Below, in pieces: positions 48,801-64,000 of a stretch of 64,000 nt of DNA. The position numbers and the translations under genes are program-made. Source of the stretch: Aquila chrysaetos chrysaetos (Eukaryota > Chordata > Aves > Accipitriformes > Accipitridae); NCBI RefSeq assembly GCF_900496995.4, contig NC_044010.1:3968001-4032000 (forward strand), read 5' to 3'. The notes beneath the pieces are model-generated. The model made no database searches and had not been told where the DNA came from. It was given only the letters and a program-made list of their open reading frames with translations. How positions within the stretch are numbered: the stretch's first letter is position 1; each line of letters begins with the position of its first letter.

Positions 48801-51800
48801 GTGGTCCTTCCTAGGAAAAGATTCAACACTATTTGTCTGCTTCAGGTACCACAAGATCCCTAGGAATCCCTACAAGCCTAACCACTTCACAGGTGGGAGC
48901 TCCAGTGGGTCAGCAGCAGCTGTAGCAGCAGGTAGGTGGTCCTAAATGGAGTTCAGGGGTGGTGGGAGGAAGGTCCTGAGCCAAAGTACCTTAGGTATTT
49001 AGTTTTTATGAGGGGGTTTAGAAGCTGGAAGGAACTCCTAGCTGAACAGAGCACTCTCTGTGCTGTCTTGGCTACAGCTGCTGGTAGAATGGACAGGGCA
49101 ACACGATGTCTTTCTGATCACAAGCCAACATGTGGGGTTTTTTTGTAGGTCTCTGCCCAGTGGCTATTGGCACAGATGGAGGTGGCTCTGTGAGGATTCC
49201 TGCTTCGTTCTGTGGTGTGGTGGGCCTGAAAGGTAGAGCCCTTTAATCATGGAGGGGATGTGTGTCTTGTTTGCTGTATCAGATAGAATGCCACAAACAA
49301 GTCAGGCATAGTCCATTAATTCCTGTCAAGCAAAACTTGTCTAACACCCTGAGAGTCACGTGGGTTGCACTGGCAGAGTGGAAGTATTCTCAGTACCAGT
49401 TATTGAACAGATGTGCAAAAAACCCTAACTTACTTGAGTCAACTGCTAAACAAAACGTGCGTGCTGCTTTTCTTTCTACCTATTGGTCCCTCTTCAATCT
49501 TCCTTCTTTGCTGGGACGTGTTCCCAACATAGTTGGGCATCTGTAGTGAGCTGGTGAAAAGCATCTCCACCCACGATGGTTCGCCATCATCCCAATTATA
49601 CGGAGAGGCTGATGCTGCTCAGATTTGTATCTGGTAAGTTAAACCTGGTAATAGGCTTGTATGAAACCAGGATGTAGCCATTCCCTCTTATCTCAGTATT
49701 ACAAGAAGTAGCAACGCAGTTTTTGCAGTAAGAATGTAATCAAGGAGAATGTGCAGAGGACATAAGAAATGCACAGGGCAGTGTTTACAGCGTGGAAGGT
49801 GGCAAGGCAGGATTGTCACTTGGAAGAGATGCTGGCTTTTGGGAATGGTTTATCATTCCAAAGGATCTCAGCTGCTTCATCTGAGACCAGATACTCAGCC
49901 ATTACTCTTTTTCCATCCTTCACATGTGATCAACTTGATTAATCTTGATTCACCTGAGGAAGATGATAATGATGATGACAAAAATGTAACTGGTCAGAAA
50001 GGTGATACAAGTACTCACAGAAGACAACTGGTGTAGGCATGAAGTCTCACTGGCAAAGTGTGTGAGATCTCCCAGGGGGTGGCATCTCCCTGCTGTTGAT
50101 AATCCTGCTCCTGCCTCTCCATCCTCCATACCATATGCTGCTTCTGCATATTTAAATGCATGTATTTCAAAACATCCCTGCAAATATTTCCCCTCAACTA
50201 AATAATTTTTTATGGGGGAAAACAGTTTCACTGTTGAATGCATCTGTTTCACTGATGAGACAGATTGTGGTCAGCAGAACAGGGTATTGAAAGATGAGTG
50301 ACTGGGCTCTGAAATGGCAGACATAAAAGTAACTGGCACAGGGGTATGTTGCTTACTGACTGGGTGCACCAGAGCCATCTAGGTCAGATCTTGCCAGCGA
50401 CTGCTGATATCTAGCTAATAATGCATTAGCTGATATCTAACTAATAATGCATTTCTTTTTCTCTAGGTACGTTTGGGCGGATCAGTTCTCAAGGCAGCTT
50501 GCCACTCTCCTACTCCACAGTCAGCGTAGGTAAGAGGACTTGTGCTCCACTTCAGGGACCTTGCTGTGTGGTGGTCTCATAGGGGAGGCAATGTGTGCCT
50601 GCAAAAGACCTTGGGAGGAAGGTACTATTTACCCCTTGTCAGATTTTTACAACTGATCTCTCTTTTACAGGCCCTATTTGTACCTCAGTGGCAGATGCAG
50701 CCATTGTTTACAGTATCCTTGCTGAGCCAGATCCGCTCTATCCATATGGTAGGTGAGCCCGCTCCCTCCCTGAGCCCAGGTGCTCTGCCTTCCTAGAGGC
50801 ATCCTAGATAAAAGGAGGAACTCTTGTTTGTTCCCTGCAGGACTAAAACAGCCCAAAGCAACCCTATCTGGTATGTGTGCTCCTGACCTGAAAGGCTTAA
50901 AACTGGGAGTGGACTGGACGTTTTTTAAGGTGCCTGTTCTATCTCTCTCTTTCCGCTGCTTTGCAAAATTAGATTCTAAAGGAATTCAGTGCATTCACTG
51001 TTCTCTTGCCTGTCATCATTAGAGCTTCTCATATTTAGTCCTATAATTGGAAGAGAATATAGCCTGGTTGAAAACATCTACAGGGATAGATTTTTTTTTT
51101 CCCTAAGGCAGCCTTTTGAGTAAAAGTCTGTTGGAGGCACAAGGAAAGGTAACAACTGTACAGTTGATGGCAGTATGCTTCCTCATAGTGCTGTTTCTAT
51201 TGGAAGCAATGCTTCTGAACTGATTACAAAAGACAGTTAGTTTAAAATCAAATGAGGAAAATTAATTTATCCATTTGTTGACGATGCTGTAACTGCTGAG
51301 TGGTATTTCATCATTCCAATGTAGAAACTGGGCTTGCAAGCTAGTACCGCTTGGCAATTGTAATGCAACCCCACAAACGTGCTCAGAATTTCTTCCCTGG
51401 AGGAAAACAAGGACTCTTTCTGGCTCTGCCCCAGTGCAGAGGAGGAATATCCTCTCCTCTGGAAAAGACAACCTTCCCTTTTCTTTAGCGGTATGACCTG
51501 CAAGCTGTTCTTTTGGAGTAGGTGGCCTAAGGCAGTCCTGGAGGGCTGTGTTTCACTACCATTAGGGACAGGAACAAGGAAAGCTCCATGAGGACCAAAG
51601 TCCTGGTGAGTGTGCTCACCGAGGAGAGGAGAGCAGTTACTAAAGTCTGCTTAGTTCTTTCCTCTTATTCTCTAGGCATGTGATGCTGAAGTCCTGTCCA
51701 TCTGTGAGAAAGGTAAGGAGGAAAAGTCTGTAAGTCTCTTATTCTGCGTGATGTCATGGTATCACTTGGTGCTCCTCTTATGTATGCATTAAAAAGATCT

Positions 51801-54800
51801 CGCCTGAAGTCCTTAAAGGCAGATGCTTAAAGAGGTCTGGCTGGACAAACAGCAGTAGCTTTGTATTGGGGAAGGCCTCCTGACTGCTGAGGGTTAAAAA
51901 GCTCTGCAGTTGTAGGCTTGTTGGGTTACAATGGAAGAATGCAGTCCAGTGTGCTAAGCCTCTGTCTGTATAAAGACAGATCTGTGTTCAGTAATACTTA
52001 CTGTGCAAGCTTTAATGGTAAAAGACTTCTAAGGGAGGGACTTGTTTCACAATATAATGTTCAGTAGGAAAGACAAGGCTAGATCTTTGTGATGTATCCA
52101 GTCCTCTGGTATTTCCTTGAAATCAGCCAAATGGTGCCTTTGGGGTGGCTTTGTCAGATTTTAGACTAAGAAAAATTGACCCTGGTGAGTGCTTGGGGCT
52201 GGGGCAGAAAGACTCTACAATGCCTGGTATAGTAGTTGGCCTCCTATGCATTGGAGCCAAGATAGTTCACGTTATTCTGGCTGTTTGCCTGGATTTTCTT
52301 CAGCCTCCTCATTTCCACAGACACTCACGCTTATACATGCCTAGAGTTTTCTTAGGAGAGATGCACCATAAGCCAGTGAAACAGGCAAGCTTGGGTATTT
52401 ATGAAGAAGCTGGGGTCAAACAAAGAAGGGGAGTCTTTTCAGACAGCAAAAGATTCACTTATCCCAAAGTCTTGGTGTTCAGCCTTGCTAAAGTGCACCA
52501 GGATTTAGTGAACCTGTACTGTTGACCTGGTCTCTTGAGTATCCCCCGAGTTCTCTACCGTTATGGTTCAGAAGAGGCTTTGAATAGGAATCTCATGATG
52601 CTAAATAATCACTTCATGCTGATAGAATACTGGTCAAGTCAAATGTGTGGGGAAGCATTGTCTGTCCACCTTTACTCTTTGGGTTAACTGGGGGGGGCTA
52701 GAGGGAGGAGATGAACATGCTGGAAATGTAGCAGGTAAGTTAGGAACCGGTCTGCAAGCCCCTATCCCTGCCCTGTTGGAATACTGAGATCTAGTTAGAC
52801 TGAAGGCTTTTACCTACGAGAAGCAGCTGCAGCAGTCTGCATGGCACATGACGCACTGAAGATGCTGGCATTGTAATGGCCTCTGGGGTCTCTTAGCTTC
52901 TCAAGGGGGTGGGGATTTGCAGCCCTTCTATAAAGTTTGGTGAACTCAGGGATGCTGTCTGTGCTTTACTTGTTCTGTACACAGCTGTGGAGCACCTGCA
53001 GAGTTTGGGAGCCAGTGTGGTTGACGTGTCTCTTCCAGAGATGGAGGAAGTGCGAGTAGCACATGTAATCTGCATTCTCAGTGAGATGAGGGATTTCCTG
53101 CAGCCTGACTTCAATAAACACTTCCACGAAATGGTAAGTACCAGCAGCTTGGATCAGTGCCAGTAGTTGTCCCGGCTGATACAGAACAAGTGTCACATCA
53201 GTGAGAAACGTGAGGTTCTCCTGGTTTTTCTATGACAAACCACCTGTTGGATGACTACTGATATAGGAGAGCAGACCTGGAAGACGTCCTGGGCTGTCGC
53301 ACTCAGTTTCTTGCAAGCAGAGACATGATCGATGTTTTCTCTTTCAGAATTTGGACACTCGGGCTAACCTGGCCTTGGCTTCTCAGTTCACAGCTCTGGA
53401 TTATATTACGGTAAGGAACATACTGTGGTGAATGCTGAAGGGAGACACTTAGTGAAACTGTAAAGGTGAGGTAGAGGATTCTCTTAATGTCCACATACAT
53501 GCCAAAAGGTATGATCCAGCTGTACTGCCCTCTCCTGTGAAAACATGCTGAATGGTGGGGCACCACAGAGGACATGCCACCTGGAGTGGTGTCCTGCGCC
53601 TTGATTCCAAACCGCAGCAATTGTGTCGTCTTTTGCAAAGGCATAGGTTCTGATGGGCAGAGTCCGTCATCATCAAACGTGAGCCTTGTGAACCAAGAGG
53701 GCCCGGTCAGACAGTAGTCTCTCTGCTTGCAGGCAAATCGACAGAGAACTCGGAGCATGAGATTTTTGCGAGAGATCTTCACCACTGTGAACTGTATCCT
53801 TACACCAGGTATTGGCAGCCTTGGCCAAAGAGCTGGTCCCCAACAGCTCTGTGGTGCATTTTAAGAACAGTCACTCCATTAACTTTCCCTTCCCAATTTT
53901 AAGAGCATGACTTTTTGCAAAGACTTTGCTGTGCCTCAAGCCTTTAGAAGAAAATGCAGCCTGGTTAGAAAGACTGCTATGTATTTCTAGACTTATTGCC
54001 TATATCCATGGCAATGAGAAACTCCTTGGTACTTGAAACAGGAGCTGCAGAGCCAGCATGTTTACACTGGAGGGACTGGACATCTGCTTATGTATGAAGA
54101 TGTTCTTGCTCTAAATAGAAACTAACTGCTTAATTCATAAATCCCAGCAAATTGATTGTGTTCTAGGGGCATGAGTTTGCATCACCAATGTATATCAAAC
54201 ATGTGGCTTTAATGAACTGCGCTGTTCCTTGAAGATTGCCCACTGCCTGACTCTTCCTTTGCTCTTCAAGCACTGGATCAGTTTGCCCAGAGAGGCTGTG
54301 GAATCTCCATCCCTGGGGATATTCAAAAGCCATCTGGACATGGTCCAGGGCAACCTGCTCTAGCTGACCATCCTTGAGACAGAGGGTTAGACAAGATGAC
54401 CTCCTGAGGTCCCTTTCAATCATCTCAATCATTCTGTGATTCCTCCACAGCTGTTGCTTCCACTGCCCCAAGAATCTATGAATCTGACCTCTCGACTGGG
54501 AGCAGCGATTCATCATTCACAGTCCGGTCCATGAGGTAAGAAGAGTGCTGCTTGCACTACGGAAGCAAAAGTTTGGGAACAGCTGGAGACTAGCTGTACT
54601 AACTGAAGGAAAGGCTGTAGAGCAGGAGAGATTGATCCTAGCTGCCTCTCCCAAAAAAGGATGACTTTACTGCTGTCCTATCCTAGGGCAGGAATGCTGA
54701 TGACAACTTTTCCCCCAGGTTCATGCAGCTTGGTAACTTCACTGGGATTCCATGCCTTGTGGTCCCCATTGGATATTCTACTGCTGGGCTTCCTATCAGC

Positions 54801-55511
54801 TTCCAGGTGAGTATTGGCTCTTTGTGAATGCTGGGTCACAAAATCCCCAGCTGGCTTTGTCCTGAATCGCTATAACCAGGTTCCTGCTGTTCCACACAGC
54901 ACACTCGAGGAGTTGGCAGGTACTGGTAATAAAGTTTTAAGTTGTGGGTGAAGAGACTTGCCTCAGAGTAACACTCCTGAATGGCAGAGGGACTCTTCAG
55001 GTATCTGGGAGATAGATTTCTCTGTCTCCCTGTCTACTTGCATCAGTACCCACTATTTGTCACTGCTGTTTCCTTTCTTTTCCTTATTTCTCAGTTCTGT
55101 AACTTCTTTAAGTCCTTCCTTGCTGTCCTCCCTCTTGAAATGGGTCTCATGTAAATGAAAGGTCCGTGTCTTTTAATTAAGTCATACAGCTGCCTTTATC
55201 CCAATTGCACTGATGCCATACTTACTGGGGTAAAAGGGAAAAGCATGTGTTCTTTTGGTGCTGTTGGGGGGGGGTGGTGGGGCGTGGAAATTAGTTTTGC
55301 AGGGCTTTGCAGAGCATCTGTATGTGATGATGCTACTTTTCTCTCTTTCTTTTTTTTTTTTTCCCCCCTTTTCTTTCTCTCTGTCTCTCTCATCTCCCAG
55401 GTCATGGCAAAATGGTGGGATGAAGCTGTTCTTCTGAGAATTGGCCTGAAGCTAGAGCAGTTTCGTTACCAGACAAAAAAACCATCCATTTATTATGACA
55501 TCCTTGCATGA
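39877..55511 (+). CDS. Plant-type fatty acid amide hydrolase-like amidase
   Basis: Amidase-signature serine hydrolase, predicted to cleave N-acylethanolamines or related fatty amides at a membrane. The spliced product is 612 residues (Arabidopsis FAAH about 607). Residues 1-21 are a leucine-rich hydrophobic N-terminus, a likely signal anchor. The Ser-cisSer-Lys triad is complete: Lys218 in GIPVCLKEE, Ser295 in [10 protein letters not shown] and nucleophile Ser319 in [11 protein letters not shown], with the usual 24-residue Ser-Ser spacing. [11 protein letters not shown] precedes the signature and the protein ends [11 protein letters not shown]. These features match plant FAAH; mammalian FAAH and FAAH2 carry GGSSGGE and DIGGS in the same places. 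The start at 39877 has G at -3 and +4 and immediately precedes the hydrophobic segment; the frame is open upstream into the CHD1L first exon. Substrate is inferred. Confidence 0.93.
39877..55511 (+). other. FAAH-like coding exon map (20 exons)
   Basis: Exons: 39877-40032; 40115-40171; 41725-41762; 43013-43153; 44747-44809; 45984-46104; 46493-46585; 47574-47734; 48846-48931; 49149-49232; 50467-50529; 50671-50748; 50841-50929; 51676-51712; 52985-53133; 53348-53410; 53733-53808; 54451-54535; 54719-54806; 55401-55511 including the stop. All introns are GT-AG, phases agree, and lengths total 1839 bases, 613 codons. Exon 7 carries the catalytic lysine, exon 9 the cis-serine and exon 10 the nucleophile. 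Exons 1-3 are least certain because the N-terminus is poorly conserved. The joins chosen are those that keep the frame open into exon 4 and align the segment around LRLFVHVAN with plant FAAH. Confidence 0.87.
54268..54443 (+). mobile_element. CR1-type LINE 3' fragment in the last FAAH-like introns
   Basis: The fragment reads in CR1 sense: CAGTTTGCCCAGAGAGGCTG, ATCCCTGGGGATATTCAAA, GACAAGATGACCTCCTGAGG, then CCCTTTCAATCATC and the terminal ATCATTCTGTGATTC. It is about 175 bp, 5'-truncated, on the same strand as the host gene. Its 3' terminus ends only a few bases before the splice acceptor of exon 18 (AG at 54449-54450), so the branch-point and pyrimidine region of that acceptor is at least partly CR1-derived. 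Confidence 0.88.
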
Positions 55512-57815
55512 TAGAGTGGCTAAGATAGGGACTAATTTTTTTTTTTTTCCTAGTCTGACCTGACCAAGTATTAGAGTGGACTTGTTTTCAATGTTCATCT
55601 GAATAAGGCTTAGTAGCAGCCCCATTTGAGGAATGGGGAGGAACACTGATCTAAGCAGCCACTGATGCTGAGCAGGCATCCTTTCTGCTCCCTGTTCGTT
55701 ACTGGATGGCCCAGTTTACACTGGGGAGACCAACCATGCTAGCTAGTTCCTTGCTGTGTTTTCGCCAATAAGGGGAAGCTGCAACTATCTTCTGTGACTT
55801 CTTTCTGTGTAGCGGTCCTGTGTAAACATGGAATACAGCCGCATCTACAGGACTGTATGTGGGCAGTTTGTACTACTGTGCATGGAAAGGTACAATCCCT
55901 AGCCCTTATACCTCACAGAACTCCTCCAGGATATAACAAAGGTACTATTTTGAAGGGGAGAGGCAGCTTCCCTTAAGAAATAATGCCTAGCTCCCTTGGA
56001 AAGAGGAGGATCTTAACACACCTGCCAATTAGGTAGTGTGTGTTGTGGCCCCTTACTTAGTCCCTCAAAGCAAAATAGAAAGCCTAGAGCTATGGAAGTG
56101 TCACTGTGCTTCTGTCCCTTACGCTGCAAACAGTGTAAGGTCAGTCTAACCGTTGCACAAGGTCTGGTTGTGCTCACTGCATGAGTAGTCCTACCTAACT
56201 TCAGCCTTACATGCAAGGGGAGGAAAAAGTACAGCATGAACCTTCATCAACTCTGTGACCCAAAGCCCTGGTTCAGGGTTCTGGCATTCTGTTGCACATC
56301 TCTATTTCCCAAGCTAAGCCTTGGAGAGCCTCTTTTGTCCCACTGGTTGCTTAAGTATAAGCCTACTATCATTTAGGTGTGTAAATGGAAGAAATTATCT
56401 GGTAATGCTGTGAAGTATTGCTTAAGGGGTGCTAAGACAGCTATTACAAACAGGTGAAATTTGTGTGGTACTGAAAGTAGGAAATGCTACTGAGCTACTG
56501 CAAGAGCTCAGGGACACCTTATTGTGGCCTTTCAGTACTTAAAGGGGGCTTATAAGAAAGATGGGGACAAACCTTTTAGGAAGGCCTGTTGTAATAGGAC
56601 AAGGGGTAATGGTTTTAAACTAAAAGAGGGTAGATTTACACTAGATACAAGGACAAAATTTTTTGGTAAAACACTGGAACAGGTTGCCCAGAGAGGTGGT
56701 AGATGTCCCATCCCTGGAAACATTCAAGGTCAGGTTGGATGGGGCTCTGAGCAACCCAATTTTGTTGAAGATGTCCCTGCTCACTGCAGAGGGCTTGGAC
56801 TAGATGACCTTTAAAGATCCATTCCAACCCAAACTATTCTATGATTCCAAGAGTTGAAGCTGGGTGCAAGAAAGGTGTCGCACAAAGCCATGTGCAGCAG
56901 AGAGCCTGCTCTAGATTAGAGGGGGATTGGCTTCTTATCCCAAATGTGCTTCCTGAAGCAATCAAGGTAGAATTAAGACGCGCATTAAAGGTGAGGGTAT
57001 ACTACATAAAGCATGACATTACAAGAGAAAAAGCTAAAGACTATACTCCTACAAGAATAGGCTCTAAGCCACAGTATTGTGTTTCACTGGAAGGCCCCTG
57101 ACTGTAAACTGCCAAGTACCTGTGTCCTGCCAGCAGCACTAGGGCCACATGAAAGATAAGAAAAGGCCTAGGAGTAACTAAAGCTAAGCATTTGTGTTTG
57201 TTTTGGAGTAGCTTAGGATGCTCAGAGGCATCTCCTGTTGCCTACCTTATCAGGTATCCTGGGCTTGTGATCAGGCTGCTGGAGAAGCTGTCCTACAGAC
57301 AGGAGCAGAGAAGATCGCTGTATTCTTAGCTTGGAAGGAAAGAAGGAACAGAAAGTAGTTGCAGTTTCTCCCAAACTCTGTATAGTTTGGGGGTTTTTTT
57401 CCCCCCATACATACCCACTCTTTAAAGAGAGCTAGCACTTTAGCCATTAGTAAAGTTAAGTCAGATGGCATCTGAATGGAAGAATGTTGCATTGCTGTGT
57501 CCTCCTTAATTACTGGAGTTAAAGCATGAACTCCTACCATCAGCCGTCACCAGCATCCACAGTTAAATTAATTATATGGTTGATAACTGTCTTTTCAATT
57601 CTTCCATGTGATACTGCCACAACTTTTTTCACTGGATTCTAGTATAGTTCAGCTTTATGAAGCACAGTTTAAAAGCAAAGTATTTCCTCTGTTACTAATG
57701 ATAAGTTATTAAACTTTACCAACATACCTTAGAGTGAAACACCGCTGAAATGCATTGTATAGCAATAAGAGAGTTGGTAAGTGTTTGACAAGAATAAATT
57801 TCTGCCAGGAACATT
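55512..57815 (+). promoter_or_regulatory. Probable 3'UTR of the FAAH-like gene with poly(A) signal
   Basis: Downstream of the stop codon (55509-55511) the first clear AATAAA on the plus strand is at 57793-57798, which would give a 3'UTR of about 2.3 kb containing a CR1 fragment. No coding sequence was recognised. Earlier non-canonical signals could be used instead, so the end is uncertain. Confidence 0.4.
56526..56848 (+). mobile_element. CR1-type LINE 3' fragment
   Basis: A 5'-truncated CR1 copy in sense orientation. Diagnostic blocks are CTTTCAGTACTTAAAGGGGG, AAACACTGGAACAGGTTGCC, AGAGAGGTGGTAGATGTCCC, GGCTTGGACTAGATGACCTT and the terminus AACTATTCTATGATTCC. It is about 320 bp and closer to the consensus pattern than the other two copies here. 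Short open frames across it are remnants or chance and not genes. Confidence 0.92.
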
Positions 57816-58050
57816 ACTGCTTGAAGGAAATGGTTGAATGTTCCCTAATTTAATGCTATTACTCAAGGGATTAGAGATGGATGTTTAAAATAATCAATTA
57901 CCATCCTGCTAGATGATGCTATTTATTTCAAAAATCTTCCTAAATAATACACTACCTTGAAATTATCAATTTCAATCTTTAGTTCATTCTCTGGGTAGAG
58001 CGAGGGAGCTCAAGTTACTAGGAGGCTAAATAGCAGCTAAAGTAAAGAGT

Positions 58051-58694
58051 TTATTTTGTAAAAATAATACTTGCATCCTGATACCAGTGGGAAGAAGAAG
58101 GAACTGAGAGCTGTTACTGACTGACAGTAACTTAGCCTGTCTCTCCGCACACTGCTTCCTCCCTTCCCCTAAACCAGTATCACATCAGTGCACATTTCCA
58201 GTGCAAGACTTCCCTGGTACTGAGGTTACTAAGATAAACTTTACTCATCCTGGTGAAAGGCCCCTGTGTTTCCTTTCTTCCCCTGGCTGTTAGTTTATCC
58301 AAGTTCTCTACAGCAGACCAGTTCCTAATTAATGGCAGTTCTATCCCTACAGTATGCAATAGCAAGGCAGTTGTGTGAGCAAAGCGGACACAGTGACCAC
58401 ACACACAATCCTGTTGCTTCACATAGATATATGTATGGGTATAGATATACGGTATATACACACTGATTTTTTTTTAGATATATATAAAATAACACCTTGT
58501 TTATAAAGCGACATTTAATTGCCACTGGTTCCCTTCCCGCCCCACAAAAACAATAGTATACAAAATATAAAATATTTTAAATATTTATAAACGCCGCAAG
58601 AAAAAAATAGAACTGTACGAAAATATTTTTTTTTTCTGAGGTTCCCTCCCTGCCCTGGGGGAAGGGAAAGAGAAGCGGTACACGTTTGGCCGGC
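58051..58694 (-). promoter_or_regulatory. TMEM39A: 3'UTR of TMEM39A with poly(A) signal
   Basis: Below the TMEM39A stop codon (58695-58697) the minus strand runs through an AU-rich region (about 58440-58640, with long T/A tracts) to a canonical AATAAA at 58051-58056. This gives a 3'UTR of about 0.65 kb. The AU-rich block could affect mRNA stability, but no specific element was identified. Confidence 0.5.
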
Positions 58695-63632
<4,938 letters not shown>

Positions 63633-64000
63633 CTGAAGGAGGAAAGAAAAAAGGTCTTCACCAGGGGAAGGGACTCTGAAACCACCCAGCTGGGGTGGGA
63701 CTAGAAAGCTGGCTGCTGAGAGCGCATTAGGACCTTGTGTAAGCATTCCCCAAAGCTCTTTATTAGGGATGAGGGAGAAGGGATAAACATCAGTAACACG
63801 GGAATGTCTCCCAAAGCAAGATCTTCCACACATGGGGGTTCCTCCCACTGAGAACAAAACAAACCCACCCTTCAGGCAGGTATTCCTGGGGTCAGAGGGA
63901 CATCTAGGACCAGGATCTTACTATGGAGAACAGCTTGCAAGTTCTCCCGGGAAAAGCCACTGAGCAACCAGAGCAAGGGCAGCCAAAATGGAGTCCAGAG
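63633..64000 (-). other. TMEM39A: TMEM39A intron at the right edge
   Basis: Sequence upstream of the acceptor for the exon starting at 63632. No reading frame here encodes the expected preceding transmembrane segment, so it is taken as intron. Confidence 0.6.

Noticed and set aside
58400-58640. AT-rich tract considered as a possible origin or matrix-attachment site
   Set aside because: It sits within the TMEM39A 3'UTR and shows only A/T runs and short TA repeats; nothing specific supports another role.

Overview
The window looks like avian nuclear DNA. The genes are split into many short exons with GT-AG introns and there are compact CpG-island promoters. Three repeats resemble the 3' ends of CR1 non-LTR retrotransposons, the dominant avian LINE. 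One intron holds a solo LTR of a kind I associate with Neoaves (non-galliform birds); the species cannot be fixed from the sequence. There are no bacterial-type operons, tRNAs, rRNAs or CRISPR arrays.

Layout. (1) 1-14868: almost no coding sequence. A CpG island at about 6.85-7.95 kb holds a strong minus-strand splice donor after base 7388, so it is probably a promoter with a non-coding first exon of a minus-strand gene running off the left edge. BCL9 is a guess from human gene order only. A CR1 copy lies at 9.65-10.16 kb. (2) 14.87-39.71 kb, minus strand: a complete CHD1L (ALC1) gene. I mapped 22 coding exons whose phases agree throughout, giving 879 residues: a SNF2 ATPase followed by a macro domain. 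Intron 1 contains an 11-copy 28-bp minisatellite and intron 4 contains the solo LTR. (3) 39.88-55.51 kb, plus strand, head to head with CHD1L and only 171 bp from its start codon: an amidase-signature gene of 20 coding exons and 612 residues. Its catalytic core resembles plant and slime-mould fatty acid amide hydrolase, not mammalian FAAH or FAAH2. (4) 58.05-63.63 kb, minus strand: the last six coding exons of TMEM39A (372 residues), with the N-terminal exons beyond the right edge. It is tail to tail with the amidase gene.

How they relate. CHD1L is a nuclear PAR-dependent chromatin remodeller. The amidase is predicted to hydrolyse N-acylethanolamine-like lipids at a membrane. TMEM39A is an ER multi-pass protein tied to autophagy and lipid signalling. 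They do not form a pathway. The link visible here is positional: a shared bidirectional promoter and a convergent 3' end.

The most notable item is the intact plant-type FAAH gene in a bird, which appears to have no mammalian counterpart. Other points worth checking are the CHD1L C-terminal tail, a GC-AG intron in TMEM39A, a CR1 whose 3' end supplies a splice-acceptor context, and the rearranged LTR.
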